A DNA stretch of 64,000 bases from Lepidostoma basale. Taxonomy: Eukaryota > Arthropoda > Insecta > Trichoptera > Lepidostomatidae. The position numbers and the translations under genes were made by a program. Below are positions 1 to 10,525 of the stretch, in pieces. The stretch's first letter is position 1; every line of letters begins with the position of its first letter. The DNA lies in NCBI GenBank assembly GCA_022606425.2, contig JAHDVF020000518.1:124001-188000 (forward strand), in the 5' to 3' direction. The notes beneath the pieces were generated by a model. The model searched no databases. It was given only the letters and a program-made list of their open reading frames with translations, and was not told the origin of the DNA.

Positions 1-1190
1 ATTAGTTGGCATTGATTAAAATAACCATGCCGTGGTTAAAAACCAAGTGTTTTATTATTTCACATCTATAGGTTTTAATAAATATCAATTAAAATACACA
101 TTTTCAAGAAGTTTTATTATATTTTAATATAATAACATGTTTTGCCAATGCCAGAGCATTAATAAATGCTCCCTCTCTCTGGCTCTACATAAAATGTCTT
201 AAGCTGACCCAATTCTTAGCCCTATACTACTACTCCTCAAATCTAACTCATAACAATTGCAGGTCCTTCGTTAGAGCCGGTCACCCAGCGTAGACTGATC
301 ACATATGTCGAGCCAGAGAGACAAAATCAAGACCCTGCACGCGACAAGACCAGCCGGAGTAAGTCTTATAACATAGATAGAATCTTATGGATAAGGTTCT
401 AGTTGATTTTGCTAAGCTGCGCTCCTGATAAAAGACGCAGGATCGAGAAGCTTGAACTAGTAGAAGCAAAAGGCGCAGGATCGAAAAGCTTAGACTCAAA
501 CCATCAAGCAGTCTGAAGTAAGTATTATTTTTATTATCATTATTGAGTATTTCTTACATTTTTAAATATTGTATATTTTATTCTAGGTTTGCCTGTTTCT
601 TATATATTATTTTTAATTAAATGTTCTTGTATGCGTGAACTCTCTACGGTTGTACAATCTGTTTATAGACACTGTCGAATTCTTTAGTGGCGAATTTTAT
701 ATAAATGAAAACACTTTTTTTTTCACTTTTATGTTTGTTTTTCTCAACAGGTTTCTAAGATTTTATTTGTTCGTAATCTGGTAAATAAACTGTATTTATT
801 GTTCTTCTGATAATAAAGACGTAAACCCTTGGAAACGAGTCGAGAAAATATGAAAAAGAGTGATTTAATTCCAATTAATATATGTAAAAAACGATTAATA
901 GATTTGCCAAGATAATGTAATGTGGCAGTTCAATCTCTTGAATTCTACGGAAAACGGCCTAATGATTTATTGACATTATCTGTTAATAAATATTTTTTTG
1001 TATAGTATAGATTTTTCTTCCTTCTTGAGATAGGGTGTCTGTGGTCCGAAAAACGTTTTTTTTTATAATTGCAAAAAAAATGTAGCGAAAACACAGTGTT
1101 AAAAAAAACATTTGTGATTCCACAGCATAACGTTATGGCGAATATAGAAGAAATTGCTCATTCTCTTTCCAACATTATTAAAAATAATTA
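1..1190. other. No gene seen; AT-rich flank/intron
   Basis: I see no supported gene. An 11-base motif, cgcaggatcga, occurs at 436-446 and again at 474-484 inside an imperfect 38-base direct repeat. By position this is probably intron 2 of the minus-strand receptor gene, since exon 2 is at 6156-6299 and the next exons are not in the window. Confidence 0.5.
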
Positions 1191-1192
1191 AC

Positions 1193-1325
1193 TTTCTAAC
1201 TAACTAGCCATCGCGCCATCATCTCTCCAAAGGGGTAGGCAGAAATAATGTACTGCCACACTTTAACCGATGCGGCACTCCATCGCCCCCGCGAGAGACG
1301 CGGTGTGGTGGGTTGCGAACCTCAT
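1193..1325 (-). repeat. SINE S2 copy
   Basis: Read on the minus strand it starts with a box-B-like ggttcgcaaccc, passes through the tgccgcatcgg block and ends with the LINE-T 3' sequence (tctgcctacc, gagagatgatgg) and TTAG repeats. Similar copies lie at 3698, 12325, 14376, 16884, 28047 and 58118. Confidence 0.7.
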
Positions 1326-1326
1326 G

Positions 1327-1640
1327 AATAAAAACAGTTTTCTAGAAGGCATTATCAAATGTCATTCCCATTAAATATATATAAACTTCTAGAAAACTGA
1401 GGTTTTCATTCGTATTAATTATGTAATATGGAGTTTTACGTCATTGTTCAAGAATGAATAAATTATTTAAAATATTCATTGTTTATTTTACAATCATGAA
1501 AATTTTCATATTAAATAATTTCTATAAGTGAAACATGTCATTCAAATAATTTATAATTTTTTTATTTGAATGACATATTTAGCCTGTCTAAGGCACTATC
1601 AAATGTTATCTTTATGTGATTAACATTTGATAATGCCTTA
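1327..1640. repeat. Foldback element P1 (degraded)
   Basis: Contains the P1 hallmarks: ttctagaa arms, the attcgtattaatta block, and aatatggagtttta at about 1427. A second inverted piece at 1560-1640 holds a decayed hammerhead-like core on the minus strand (GAAAC changed to TAAAT). Confidence 0.6.
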
Positions 1641-2604
1641 ATTTGGCTTAACCCTTAACGTACCGTGTTCAAAACAAAACGCTCGCTCCCATGTGGTAAA
1701 TTCAGTTTACCGCTAACTTTATCTAAATATCAAGCATATGACTCAATGAATCAAAATTTAATTAATGTCATCTTGTAGGGAATTTCATTAGGAATAGATC
1801 GATATCTATAACATACATGGATTATTTGAAAAACATATCATTATTAATTTTTTTCTGGAACCATGCGATTTCTGATATGGAATGCGTCACAGCATACGAG
1901 CAACTGGACACCAAGTATAAACTTGTCTACGCGCCGCGGCCGGCGGGGCGAGACTTTACGAGATTTTACGTATGATAAAGGCACCTAGGCAAAATGTATA
2001 GTACGTTCAAGACAACGAGTACGTATTAATATTTGTCCCTTTTGGTAAAGTGTTAATATTTTCACAGTTCTGATATTATTAAGTTGCGTGCTGCGTTTCC
2101 ATCCACAGTCGGTATTATTACGTACCTATTGAAAAGGCCAAAGATATAATTTATAATACGTTCAAAACAGCGAGTAAGTATTTGTCACTTTTGATAAAGT
2201 TGTAAATATTAGCAAAACAAATTCTACCTTAACACGAATGAAGGTGAGGGCAGTCTTATAAAATTTTTTTTTTTGGGATGAAGGAAGTAATTTTTTGCTT
2301 TTTTTTTATTACGAAATATTGAGAACACTTCAATGGAGGATTACAATTTTTTTATAATATTAGGGTCCATAGGTTTTAAGAAAATCAACTTTAAATTGGC
2401 AGTGGAAACTCAATTGACCACATGGCAACGCGACGGTTAACACGTTTTTCACATAAAATATAATCGTGCTTCTAGAAAAAATACGTTTTAGTTCGTATTA
2501 ATTATTCATTAAAAATAGTTCCTTATTATTTTTGTTAAATGATCCAGTCATGCATTACCTAAATCACGACCACAATGCAAGAAATAGGATTTTTTCACCA
2601 GTTT
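1641..2604. other. No gene seen
   Basis: Low-complexity AT-rich DNA with one short GC-rich patch near 1930-1955 (cgcgccgcggccggcggggc). There is a weak P1-like fragment at 2465-2510. No coding region is supported. Confidence 0.4.
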
Positions 2605-2765
2605 ATTACTTACTTACTTACTTAAACAGCCGTTGTCGTCCACTGTTGGACACAGACCACTCCCATACTTCTTCACCTATTGCTGTCTTGCGCCTTATCC
2701 AATCCAATCGCTAGCAATTCGTCGGATATCATCGGACCATCGTGTGGGGGGTCTCCACCACCAAT
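2605..2765 (-). mobile_element. RTE-like LINE 3' tail
   Basis: On the minus strand it translates in pieces to the arginine/tryptophan-rich C-terminal tail seen at 38325 and 25487, ending in the gtccaacagtgg block and a short ttac repeat. 5' truncated and frame-broken. Confidence 0.5.
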
Positions 2766-3235
2766 TCATTATTTTATAATAAATTAATATTTCAGGAAAA
2801 ATCATTCGTTTTAGAGTACAGATCATATCACCATATTTTAATACATAAAAAATATTATAACTTTATTACATTTTTTATGGCTTAACCTATTTTATAGAAC
2901 CACCTATCAATAAATTTTGCGTGACCTCATAAATAAACACGTAAAATCATCTTTAAAAAATGTTAGGACAATAAATAATATTATCTAGAATAAGGTTAAG
3001 TATAGCTTTCAGTAGAGCTTCCATAAACCAAAGCAATCATTGATCTACTGACATCGAATGACGCAGAAAATACAATAGATAAATTATGTTTTCAACCATT
3101 GCAGTTCATAAATTCACATTCGAAACTGAGTGCACCAAAATCAAAATGATATATATTACAATATGTTTGTACGCTTATGTATGTACAATAGGGATTATCA
3201 ACTTCATTATAATTAATGAAAATAAAACAAAATTT
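2766..3235. other. No gene seen
   Basis: AT-rich. No repeat family from elsewhere in the window and no coding sequence recognised. Confidence 0.4.
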
Positions 3236-3665
3236 AAAAAAAACTTTTAAATATGTATAGTTAGTTAAAATCAACAAATGTTTGTGTTTTCGACCGGTTT
3301 CGGCAGCTCGCTGACCAGAATATCGCACGGTTAATAGAACACTGGCTTAACTCAAAAAACAAGTTTTGCTCAATCTGACATGAGTCGGTGTTTGAACAAA
3401 AACAGTCGAAAACACGTACGAATGGATAGCGTTAACATTGTGAACGGTAATCGTACTTACGAATGGGTAACGTTAACATTGTGTAAAATAGATGGATAGT
3501 GTTAACACAAGCCTCTGTCTAATGTTAACTCAATTAACAATTAACAATTTTAACCTAAACCATAATCGGTCAGTTTACTATTAAGCGTGCGATATGGCAG
3601 CGAGCTGCCGAAACCAGTTGAAGACACAAACATTAGTAGATTTCAACTAAATATAAATTTACCAA
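3236..3665. repeat. Foldback element K, split by a MITE
   Basis: Two inverted arms (3240-3320 and 3595-3665) share the motifs tcaacaaatgtttgtg, accggtttcggcagctcgctg and complements. Each arm keeps the GAAACCGGT-type stem III of a hammerhead-like motif, but the CUGANGA box is lost. The centre is replaced by MITE M2. Confidence 0.7.
3321..3594. mobile_element. MITE M2, copy 1
   Basis: Terminal inverted repeats tatcgcacggttaatag and, inverted, ctattaagcgtgcgata differ at one position. The interior (ttgctcaatctgacatgag, gttaacattag) matches the copy at 31975-32226 in reverse orientation. No coding capacity; a nonautonomous DNA transposon by structure. Confidence 0.8.
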
Positions 3666-3697
3666 GGATTTTTTACCAAATGTATTTTTATTTATTT

Positions 3698-3835
3698 ATG
3701 AGGTTCGCAACCTATTACACCGCGTCTCTCGAGATAACGAAATGAGAAGGATGGAATGCCGCATCCATTAATGCGTGGCAGTCCATTCTTTCTGCCTACC
3801 CTTTCGGGGAGACGGCGTGATGGTTGATTAGTTTA
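3698..3835 (+). repeat. SINE S2 copy
   Basis: Plus-strand copy: gaggttcgcaacctattaca, the cgcgtctctcg block, tgccgcatcc, gcctaccctttcggggagac, gtgatggttgattag. See 1193-1325 for the family. Confidence 0.7.
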
Positions 3836-3844
3836 TTTTTATTA

Positions 3845-4120
3845 AATAATGAAAACAAAAAAAATTCTACAAAAATTATTTTTATTATGTGTTTCGTGTG
3901 CTTTCACTTGTGTTTATGTTCGACCGGTTTCGGCAACTTGCTGCCATCTTCTGGTGGTAATGATAATAATAAAGAAATTTTGCATCAATTTTTTTTTGTT
4001 TTCATTATTTAAAATGAACTTCTACCAAGAAATTTCAATTAAAAACTTTGCATATTTTTATTATTTACAATGAATTTTTAACCATGAAATTTCAAATAAC
4101 AACATTTATTTTTCAATACA
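3845..4120. repeat. Foldback element K, second copy
   Basis: The left part carries a hammerhead-like motif on the minus strand (3922-3953). The right part, on the plus strand, has ATG at 4014 opening MNFYQEISIKNFAY, the same short frame as the K copy at 23696 and close to MNFHQEISVKSFDY in family C. Confidence 0.65.
3922..3953 (-). ncRNA. Hammerhead-like ribozyme motif (family K)
   Basis: Reading the minus strand: box CAGAAGA (U4 changed to A), one extra U, stem II GGCAGC/GTTGCC closing an AA loop, GAAAC, palindrome ACCGGT, then C. Stem I beyond one C-G pair is not convincing. Probably inactive because U4 is normally invariant. Confidence 0.5.
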
Positions 4121-4139
4121 AATATATATACACATACAT

Positions 4140-4345
4140 TATAAACGCTGGTAAAAGAAGGATGGCAGTAGGATACATGCCGTAGTAGATCACTTAGAAA
4201 AATATACAGGAAAACAATATATGATAGAATACCGAACGACGAATCATGGAAGAAATATAAGGCAGATTAGTAAAATTAAAAAAATGATCCCTGAAATAGT
4301 TTGGACAAATGGAACGAATGGATGAGAGAAAAATGGTTGAGTGAA
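4140..4345 (+). mobile_element. LINE-T fragment, decayed
   Basis: Weakly matches the 60680-60850 stretch (tatgatagaataccgaacga, ggaacgaatggatgagag). Frames are broken; no open reading frame of the element survives. Confidence 0.6.
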
Positions 4346-4718
4346 AATGTGCCTGACTTAAAATTTTTCAAATATATTAAGTTTAATTCCACTAGATTTC
4401 ATGGCTTTGACCGGTTTCCAGAAGATGCTAGCTTCCGCGCTATTTTATATTCCCGCGAATTCTTCTTAGTGATCTCATTTCTTTGGCATGTATTATACTG
4501 TCATCCTTGATTACATACTGTCATTCTATTGAAATTAATGATCCCTATTTTACATACATATAGGTACAAATAAAGTATAAATCATTTTTATAACAAACTT
4601 TTACAAAAAAAATTTTTTGCAACACTGACATGTTTTTATTTAATTATTGTATTAAACAATAATTAAAATTAAAAAAAAGTTTTTGAAGTACTTCTAATTT
4701 TGTCTTTTTTTCGACACC

Positions 4719-4751
4719 GACCGGTTTCGCCAGGCTCGCTGGTATCGACAG
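4719..4751 (-). ncRNA. Hammerhead-like motif (family C, left arm)
   Basis: Box CTGTCGA, extra T, stem II weakened by ACCAG against CTGGC, GAAAC, ACCGGT, then C. The family-wide change of A6 to U in the box (CUGUCGA) departs from the consensus CUGANGA. Confidence 0.45.
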
Positions 4752-4823
4752 ATTGGATTTTCCATTTTTCAACATTCATATATTTTTATTAAACAATTAA
4801 ATAAAACGACAAACAGGACCAGT

Positions 4824-4856
4824 CTGTCGATGCCAGTAAGCCTGGCGAAACCGGTC
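4824..4856 (+). ncRNA. Hammerhead-like motif (family C, right arm)
   Basis: Box CTGTCGA, extra T, stem II GCCAG/CTGGC, GAAAC, palindrome ACCGGT, cleavage-position C4856. Flanks CAGT and GCTG give a 4-bp stem I. Same layout as the pair at 55161 and 55208. Confidence 0.5.
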
Positions 4857-4995
4857 GCTGTCGAAATAAAGACAAAAGTGGAAGAAGTTACAAAAACATC
4901 GTTCTATTCAATTATTATTTATAATTAACTTCCATCAAAAGAGATTTCAGTAAAATCATTTGATTATTTAATTAAAATTAACCTCCGTCCAAAAG

Positions 4996-5380
4996 ATTTA
5001 AATAAATTATTGAATTATCTAGATGTTTTGTGTCTTATAATTTGAACACCACTGTTTACGACTCGGTATGATCAGATGGAACCCTGTCTATAAAGGAACT
5101 CTATCGAGGAAGCTGTAAACTAAACCTATTTTGAAAAATGAGGGTTATCTTATTACGATATGTCCGTAAACTTTTCATTCTCTCCCATGAATAACAAAAG
5201 GTGGTTTAATACATAAACTCGTCTCATACGAATATATATGTATGTTTTAGAAATAAACCTTTAACCTAGTAAACTTTGCACATTAGACAGAGCGAATCGA
5301 ATTGGAATAAGAAGAAAAATAAAGTGATTTGTGATAAATTGCATAATTAATTCGGCTTACCTAATTACTATTTGAAAATA
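4996..5380. other. No gene seen
   Basis: AT-rich spacer between foldback C and the mariner-like relic. Nothing recognised. Confidence 0.4.
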
Positions 5381-6111
5381 TAGGGTGTTTTTTTTAGAGG
5401 TATACAATAAATCGCACATGGGAGTTTGAACATTTCAAATTGTTTGGAAAAACTGTTTTTATTTAAATAAACCAATGATTTTCGGTTTATAAGTATATTA
5501 CTTTAAACCAAAAATCATTGGATTATTTAAAATAAAAACAGTTTTTCCAAGCAATATGAAATGTTTTAACTCCCATATCTCCAAACTGTATATTTGCACT
5601 TACGTTGGATTTACACTCACGGTGCGACATATTCAAAATGAAAAAAAAAACACATTAAAATAATGTTAGTGTCTACGATATTTGCTTTATTTATTAGATA
5701 ATTTTATGGCATTAATATTTAAATATTATATCGGCCATATGAGCGCCACGCCTAGGTCGAATGAAGCGCAATCGTGAAATCCAATTTTCGACAATTGTCG
5801 TCTTTGTGGATGCGTATTATCCACTAGAGTATACGTGGTGCGAAGACGATCCATGGTCATCCGAATAACTTGCTCGAATGGAAGATTACGTCGACCGTAA
5901 AATGGACGTAGTGCACGATAAGTAGGGTGAACTGAACCATGATTTTCAAAATATATTTGCAACAATTTGCAAACGCTTTTCTGACGCCAGTCTATTTATA
6001 ATGAAATAGTTAAATTGTACTGACTATAAATCAACTATCAACTCTCAAATCGACAGTCTGTAGAAACAATGTTGCTAGTTTAAAAATTAAACCTCTAAAA
6101 AAATACCTTAT
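5381..6111 (-). mobile_element. Tc1/mariner-like relic with transposase N-terminus
   Basis: TIRs: tagggtgttttttttagagg at 5381 and its near complement ending at about 6111 (cctctaaaaaaatacctta), flanked by TA. The minus strand near 5726-5965 encodes a helix-turn-helix-type N-terminal segment (QIYFENHGSVHPTYRALRPF, then PFEQVIRMTMDR) like the DUF4817-type domain that precedes DDE transposases in insects. The catalytic DDE part is missing. An internal inverted repeat occupies about 5421-5578. The right TIR ends only 45 bp from the 5' splice site of receptor exon 2. A second, shorter copy is at 51663-52170. Confidence 0.75.
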
Positions 6112-6155
6112 ATCATTGAGAGGAAATTGAATACTAAAAAAAAAATATTACTAAC

Positions 6156-6299
6156 CTTGCATTTTGGAAATTCTTCTTCTACCCTTTTCGCTCTCCACCC
6201 CAGCAGTGGCGGTATGCAGATAAGGGCTGACATGAGCCACACGGCGGCTATCATGAAAACAGCCCTTGCAGGAGTTCGCTTCTTCAAATACTCCACAGC
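6156..6299 (-). CDS. Octalpha2R: Alpha2-adrenergic-like octopamine receptor, coding exon 2 (TM4)
   Basis: A 144-bp exon, exactly 48 codons in phase 0. The minus strand reads a pyrimidine-rich tract and AG at 6301/6300, then codons for AVEYLKKRTPARA, the TM4 segment VFMIAAVWLMSALICIPPLL, GWRAKRVEEEFPKCK, then GTTAGT at 6155. The start AVEY joins in frame to SITQ, the last residues of exon 1, rebuilding the class A loop after DRY; W21 of this exon is the TM4 tryptophan (W4.50). The KRTP motif after TM3 favours alpha2-type receptors over the tyramine receptor type, which has a different loop. TM5-TM7 exons are not in the window, so the gene runs off the left edge. The subtype assignment rests on recalled family features. 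Confidence 0.85.
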
Positions 6300-6393
6300 C
6301 TGAAAGAAAAATGCAATTTTTAAATCGTATATACAAAAGAGACGAAACCACTAGGACAGCCTTTAGTCAGATTATTTAGGTTCAAATTAAGTA

Positions 6394-6510
6394 AGACGAT
6401 ATTTGTGGCCGAGTGGCAAGTGCTACGAATAGCACGACGAAGGTTCAAGATTCGATTACCGGGAATGGCAGTTCGATTGTCATGTCGTCGTTGGTTTGGG
6501 GTATAATTCA
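6394..6510 (+). repeat. SINE S1, head fragment
   Basis: Box A-like tggccgagtggc near 6405 and a decayed box B (gattcgatta) near 6450, followed by the ggcagttcgattgtcatg block. The body and tail are missing. Confidence 0.6.
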
Positions 6511-6724
6511 CTTGTTTGCAAATTTGATATTACTTATAAAGATATAAATAATAAAAGTGTTATTTTAATCCAAAATCTCCTACCCAACTGATAAAAAATA
6601 CTACATAAAAGTTTATAGATTACTTTAATATGAAGCACTTGTGGATACACATTCTGAAATCAATAGTTATATAAAATTAAATAAACAACCTTGTATTTTA
6701 ACCACGAAATCGTTATTATATTTG

Positions 6725-6850
6725 ACGTCAATGAAATTTTTTTTAAATGTATGTTTAGTTAAAATCCACTGATGTTTGTGTCTTAAAAAATAAGACAAAA
6801 ACATCAGTAGATTTTAACTAAATATATATTTAAAAAAAAGATTTTTTAGG
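6725..6850. repeat. Hairpin derived from family K
   Basis: Arms 6736-6784 and 6791-6838 are nearly complementary (tagttaaaatccactgatgt against acatcagtagattttaacta). The outer sequence equals the outer arms of the K element at 3240-3660, but the hammerhead-like centre is gone. Confidence 0.7.
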
Positions 6851-6967
6851 AAAGAAAATTATTTACATTACTAACTTCTTATGTGTGATTTCAAATAACA
6901 ACATTAATTGTTAATATTTGAAGCTAACTTATTTTTCTTGTACCTAACAACAACAACAAACAACCAT

Positions 6968-7215
6968 GAAAAGGTAGGCAGAGAGAATGGAGTGTCACAT
7001 TACTTGATCCTGACACGTCTCTAGGTTCCTCTACTTTCATACACGCACATCGATTCAACGGACTTCTAACGTGGCTGAACTTTAGAATTTGATTAATCTG
7101 GTCATGTCATGTACTGCATTCACACCGTTAACGTATACTTTCTTAAACATTATTTTTTCATCCATGCGTTAACGTTTACTTGTAAACCATTTTCCCTTCA
7201 TCCATGCGTTGTACC
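6968..7215 (-). mobile_element. LINE-T 3' fragment
   Basis: Minus-strand copy of the C-terminal tail and 3' end: ggtaggcagagagaatgga, tgattaatctggtcatg, cgttaacgtatactttctta. Frameshifted; 5' truncated. Confidence 0.7.
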
Positions 7216-7875
7216 GAATCTTTTATATATGTATTTTTTATATTGAGTTTAAAGTATCATATATAGCTTATTCGTTGGATGCTTTCATATGTGTTGTTTA
7301 CTTCTTTAAATCAATGAACAAATTTATAATATACTGGATTTAAAATTCATAGTATACACGGATGACAAAAACATATACTATATAATATTGTATATGTGTA
7401 TCTTCAACAAAATTATGAAAGAGTTTTGTGTATTTTTCATACTCTTTATTTTACTTTTAACCTTATCTTAGCCTTATCTAATAAAACTTTGTTTAAAAAT
7501 CTTTACAAATTTACCTTTTTCTAATGCTTAAAATTTCAAGGCTATTTTTTCATTGTAAACGTTCCCACCACACTTGGCGGGGTAGGTTTGAAAAAACTCT
7601 ATTTAATATTCTAATTTTGAAAAAACTTCAGTGGTTTGAATTTCGAAAGCGCTCCATAAAACAAGCGCTCTTGCGTTAAGTCCGTGAACTATAAAGGTAT
7701 CATAGTTTTACGTCGAATAATAAAGTACACAGACTGGGTGTAGATTAAAAAATGTTTTTTTAAACCAAAGGAATTGCCCAGATTTAAAATATTACCAGCC
7801 GTGTCTGTATTATTTAAAGAACTAAAAAAAGTTATGAGAAAAGTCGTGACGTGGAGTAAGTAGAGGACTTACTAT
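7216..7875. other. No gene seen
   Basis: AT-rich intronic DNA. No repeat family match and no coding region noticed. Confidence 0.4.
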
Positions 7876-8160
7876 CTCATTTCATTTCACTTATTTTAAT
7901 AAAAATTACAAACATTACAGACATATTTCCAGATCGTTTGTAATTACATTATGAGAATTCAAAAGAAAAACATAAAAAATGTAAATAAAAATAAGCTTAA
8001 GAATTAGAAATAATCATTACATTGATATTGCATCCCTTAGGCAACTCACACTATCACGAAGTATGTTGACCTCCGAGGCAATCCGATTGAGCAATAAGAT
8101 TGCCCTACTCACACAGCCTGTGAGTCACAGGCATAACCATTGGCAGGTTGGTTCTGTGCT
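7876..8160 (-). mobile_element. LINE-J 3' fragment
   Basis: Minus strand: decayed C-terminal codons (CRTNL-type end near ggttggttctg) followed by the family 3' UTR and a tttcatttcac end. Matches 58425-58680 closely. Confidence 0.7.
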
Positions 8161-8935
8161 GTCTATCTAAGGGGTAAGCAGAAATAATATACTGCCACAC
8201 TCTTATTTTCTAACATACTTCTTTCGCTTTCTCAACATTCATACATCTTGTCATGCACGCACGTTGATTTTCCCAACTCACGTAGCCGACATTCGATATT
8301 TGATTTATTTGATACTATCAGGCTATCCTCGGTCTTCCTCTAATTCTAGTTTCATTTATATCGTAAGCATATACTTTTTGGCTATTGTTTTTGCATTTAT
8401 TCTTTCCATCTGTCCAAACCATCTTAATGACCTTTTCATCACGTCTTTCATATTCATGAAAGTACTTTCAGAAAACAAAAATACTCTTGATTTTGTAGAA
8501 TATATGGTATTTCTAAAGTCGAACCATCTCTCACGCGTTTCTGGTATTATATATTTATTATATTTTACCAGTTCTCAATAGATGCCTTAAACCATAATTG
8601 TTGTTTGTAATATATTTTGAGAAAATAAACTAATTTTATTTGATTTGATTATATTGTTCATAACACTTTCATTCTCACCGCATTTACTTATTATATTTTC
8701 ATTCGACCCTCTATAATACACAGATTTTTTTGCAGATTCATCTAGGAGATCTCATGTGTACTGCATTTATTCTACATTCATCTATCTTTGCCAGTCCTAT
8801 GATTCGCTTCCATGCATAAGGGTCGGGAGAAGAACACCACACAATGATAAGTAAAGGAGGAATGTCATAATCGAAAAAATTACAAATCGCATTAATGTAA
8901 GATCTGTTGAGAAGCTGTTTTACTCGACACACATT
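8161..8935 (-). mobile_element. LINE-T fragment, interrupted by LINE-J
   Basis: Two pieces, 8161-8452 and 8648-8935, are colinear with the LINE-T C-terminus (gccgacattcgatatttgat, ctttccatctgtccaaacca; ttcattcgaccctctataat, attcgcttccatgcataag). The gap between them holds an opposite-strand LINE-J insertion. Confidence 0.7.
8453..8647 (+). mobile_element. LINE-J 3' UTR nested in LINE-T
   Basis: Starts with atgaaagtactttcagaaaa, the same block as 34815 and, inverted, 25060. Ends in ttatttgatttgatta. Younger than the LINE-T copy it splits. Confidence 0.7.
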
Positions 8936-9017
8936 TTACCAAGTGGTTGTCAATGTTGGTGGGACCTTTGATGACGCGAAAATAAGTAGAAATACAATGT
9001 CTCCTACAGTTTGATTC

Positions 9018-9126
9018 TCTATTTTATTGTCACGCGAATTCCTCACCAGGCCAAAGATAATGTGACAATCACATTGCCATCGAATCCGAGACCTTCAGTG
9101 TGCCACTCTGTTACGAAGGTCGTCGG
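9018..9126 (-). repeat. SINE S1, partial
   Basis: Keeps the body (attgtcacgcgaatt, accaggccaaagataatg) and a damaged head with deletion around box B. Ends at the cgaaggtcgtcg head tip. Confidence 0.65.
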
Positions 9127-9589
9127 TTATATTTATATATAAAATACATGAACAAAAATTACCATTGCTTTGTTTTCACAAATCCAAATAATGATAAATA
9201 TTTTATATAATTGACGCAATGTTAGCGATGTTTCTGCTTGTATACTCGAGACTGGGTTTGTTTACTTCGGACGGGACGCTAAAATCAACATCGCCTGGAA
9301 ACCAGCCAACTTCTCGCTTCTTCGTATTTCATAAATTATCCTTATTATACTGAACTTCTTAACATTTTTACCGAGGCATTCTTTGCTTGTAATGGTTATT
9401 GATTAGATGAAAAGGAACATTCATCATTCATTCTGGTACACGTTCTGGAGGTCTCAGCATCCATTCTCCTCTCAATCCTTCGCTACGCTCGATTCTACGT
9501 CATTTTCCCTCAAACGAATTACTATTATTACGAGATGAATGATTCAGAGGGGAAGTAACTGGAATTGTGTTTTCCTCTTAAGAGAATAA
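9127..9589. other. No gene seen
   Basis: Mixed-composition intronic DNA. Nothing recognised. Confidence 0.4.
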
Positions 9590-9805
9590 CATGTGATGTA
9601 TATCTCAGAAGTGCGTTTTGAAATATTGCAATAAAAATCATAGCAATTGGCACGATCAAATAAATCAAATATTGAATGTCGGCCATGTGAGGAGTCAGAG
9701 AAATCGACGCGCGTGCATGACACGATGTATGAATGTTGAGGAAGCGAGAGAAACATGTCAGGAAAGAAAAGTGTGTCATGGTAAGTTAATTAGTTAGTTA
9801 GTTAA
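9590..9805 (+). mobile_element. LINE-T 3' end
   Basis: Decayed C-terminal codons (NVGHVRSQRNRRACMTRCM-like, in broken frame) then gttaattagttagttagtta, the TTAG tail typical of the family. Confidence 0.75.
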
Positions 9806-9846
9806 AGTGTCTGTCTTCTAGGCTGACTGAATGACACGTTTCGCCC

Positions 9847-9877
9847 TTTGATGATGCCTTAGAAGGGCGAAACATGT
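9847..9877 (+). ncRNA. Hammerhead-like motif (ACATGT type)
   Basis: Box TTGATGA (C3 changed to U), extra T, stem II GCCTT/AGGGC with AGA loop, GAAAC, palindrome ACATGT, then C9877. Stem I is not evident. The antisense partner at 9830-9845 is only a short complement. Confidence 0.45.
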
Positions 9878-9890
9878 CGTTGCATCTAAA

Positions 9891-10525
9891 ATATAATAAA
9901 CTGTTAAATTAAATAACTTTGTTTTTTGTATCACAATTGTATTTTATTTTACGCGACAGCTGTATAATCAACCTATATTGACATCATCAATAATATATCA
10001 TATGTCAAATTTTCGTGATTTTCGAATCTTTATGTGTATTTGTTCCTATGTCAATTTGAATTATTTCTTTGATATAATTTTGAAGTGAAGTTAAAATTAT
10101 TAATGTAATCTACTTCTTGTTATTATTTATCGTTTTTAATTTCTCATGTTTCATCGTTTTTGACTCTATATTGTGTGTAATTGCTTTTGAATATTTTCTC
10201 CTATAAATAGTAACTTTTCGTTCTTTTAATTAAAATATTAAGGTACCTAACACAATTTCAGCAAGAACTTCAATATTATATCAAAGAAATTATTCAAATT
10301 GACATAGGAACAAATACACATAAAGATTCGAAAAATCACGAAAATTTTACATTTGTCATACGTATTATAATTTTTTATTTGATATGAACATAGTTTGATG
10401 AAACAGCTGCCGCGTAAAATAAAATAAAATTGTGACACAAAAAACAAAATTATTTAATTTAACAGTTTAAAACGTTAAGATATCATAGTGTTTCGGCCAA
10501 AACAATGGACTATTTGAAATATAAT
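9891..10525. repeat. Foldback element P2, long arms
   Basis: Arms of about 200 bp (9893-10090 and 10247-10470) share tcaatttgaattatttcttt, ttttattttacgcgacagct and complements. Both arms keep acagctg-type stem III remnants, but the GAAAC or stem II parts are broken (10385-10412 lacks stem II). Ends with ttcggccaaaacaatggact. Confidence 0.75.

Larger units (their letters stand above)
4640..4995. repeat. Foldback element C, copy 1
   Basis: Inverted arms share ttgtctttatttcgaca-type sequence, the accggtttcgcc block and cagtctgtcgatgcca. Each arm holds a hammerhead-like core (4719-4751 minus, 4824-4856 plus). The right end keeps the aacttccatca/gagatttcagtaaaatc terminus typical of family C. Confidence 0.75.

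Noticed and set aside
1..6155. Further receptor exons (TM5-TM7) left of exon 2
   Set aside because: No minus-strand frame with a TM5-like segment or splice pair was found; those exons probably lie outside the window.
6151..6351. Separate minus-strand frames over exon 2 (6151-6351 and 6108-6296)
   Set aside because: The first is a shadow frame. The second extends the exon through its splice sites; the exon is 6156-6299.
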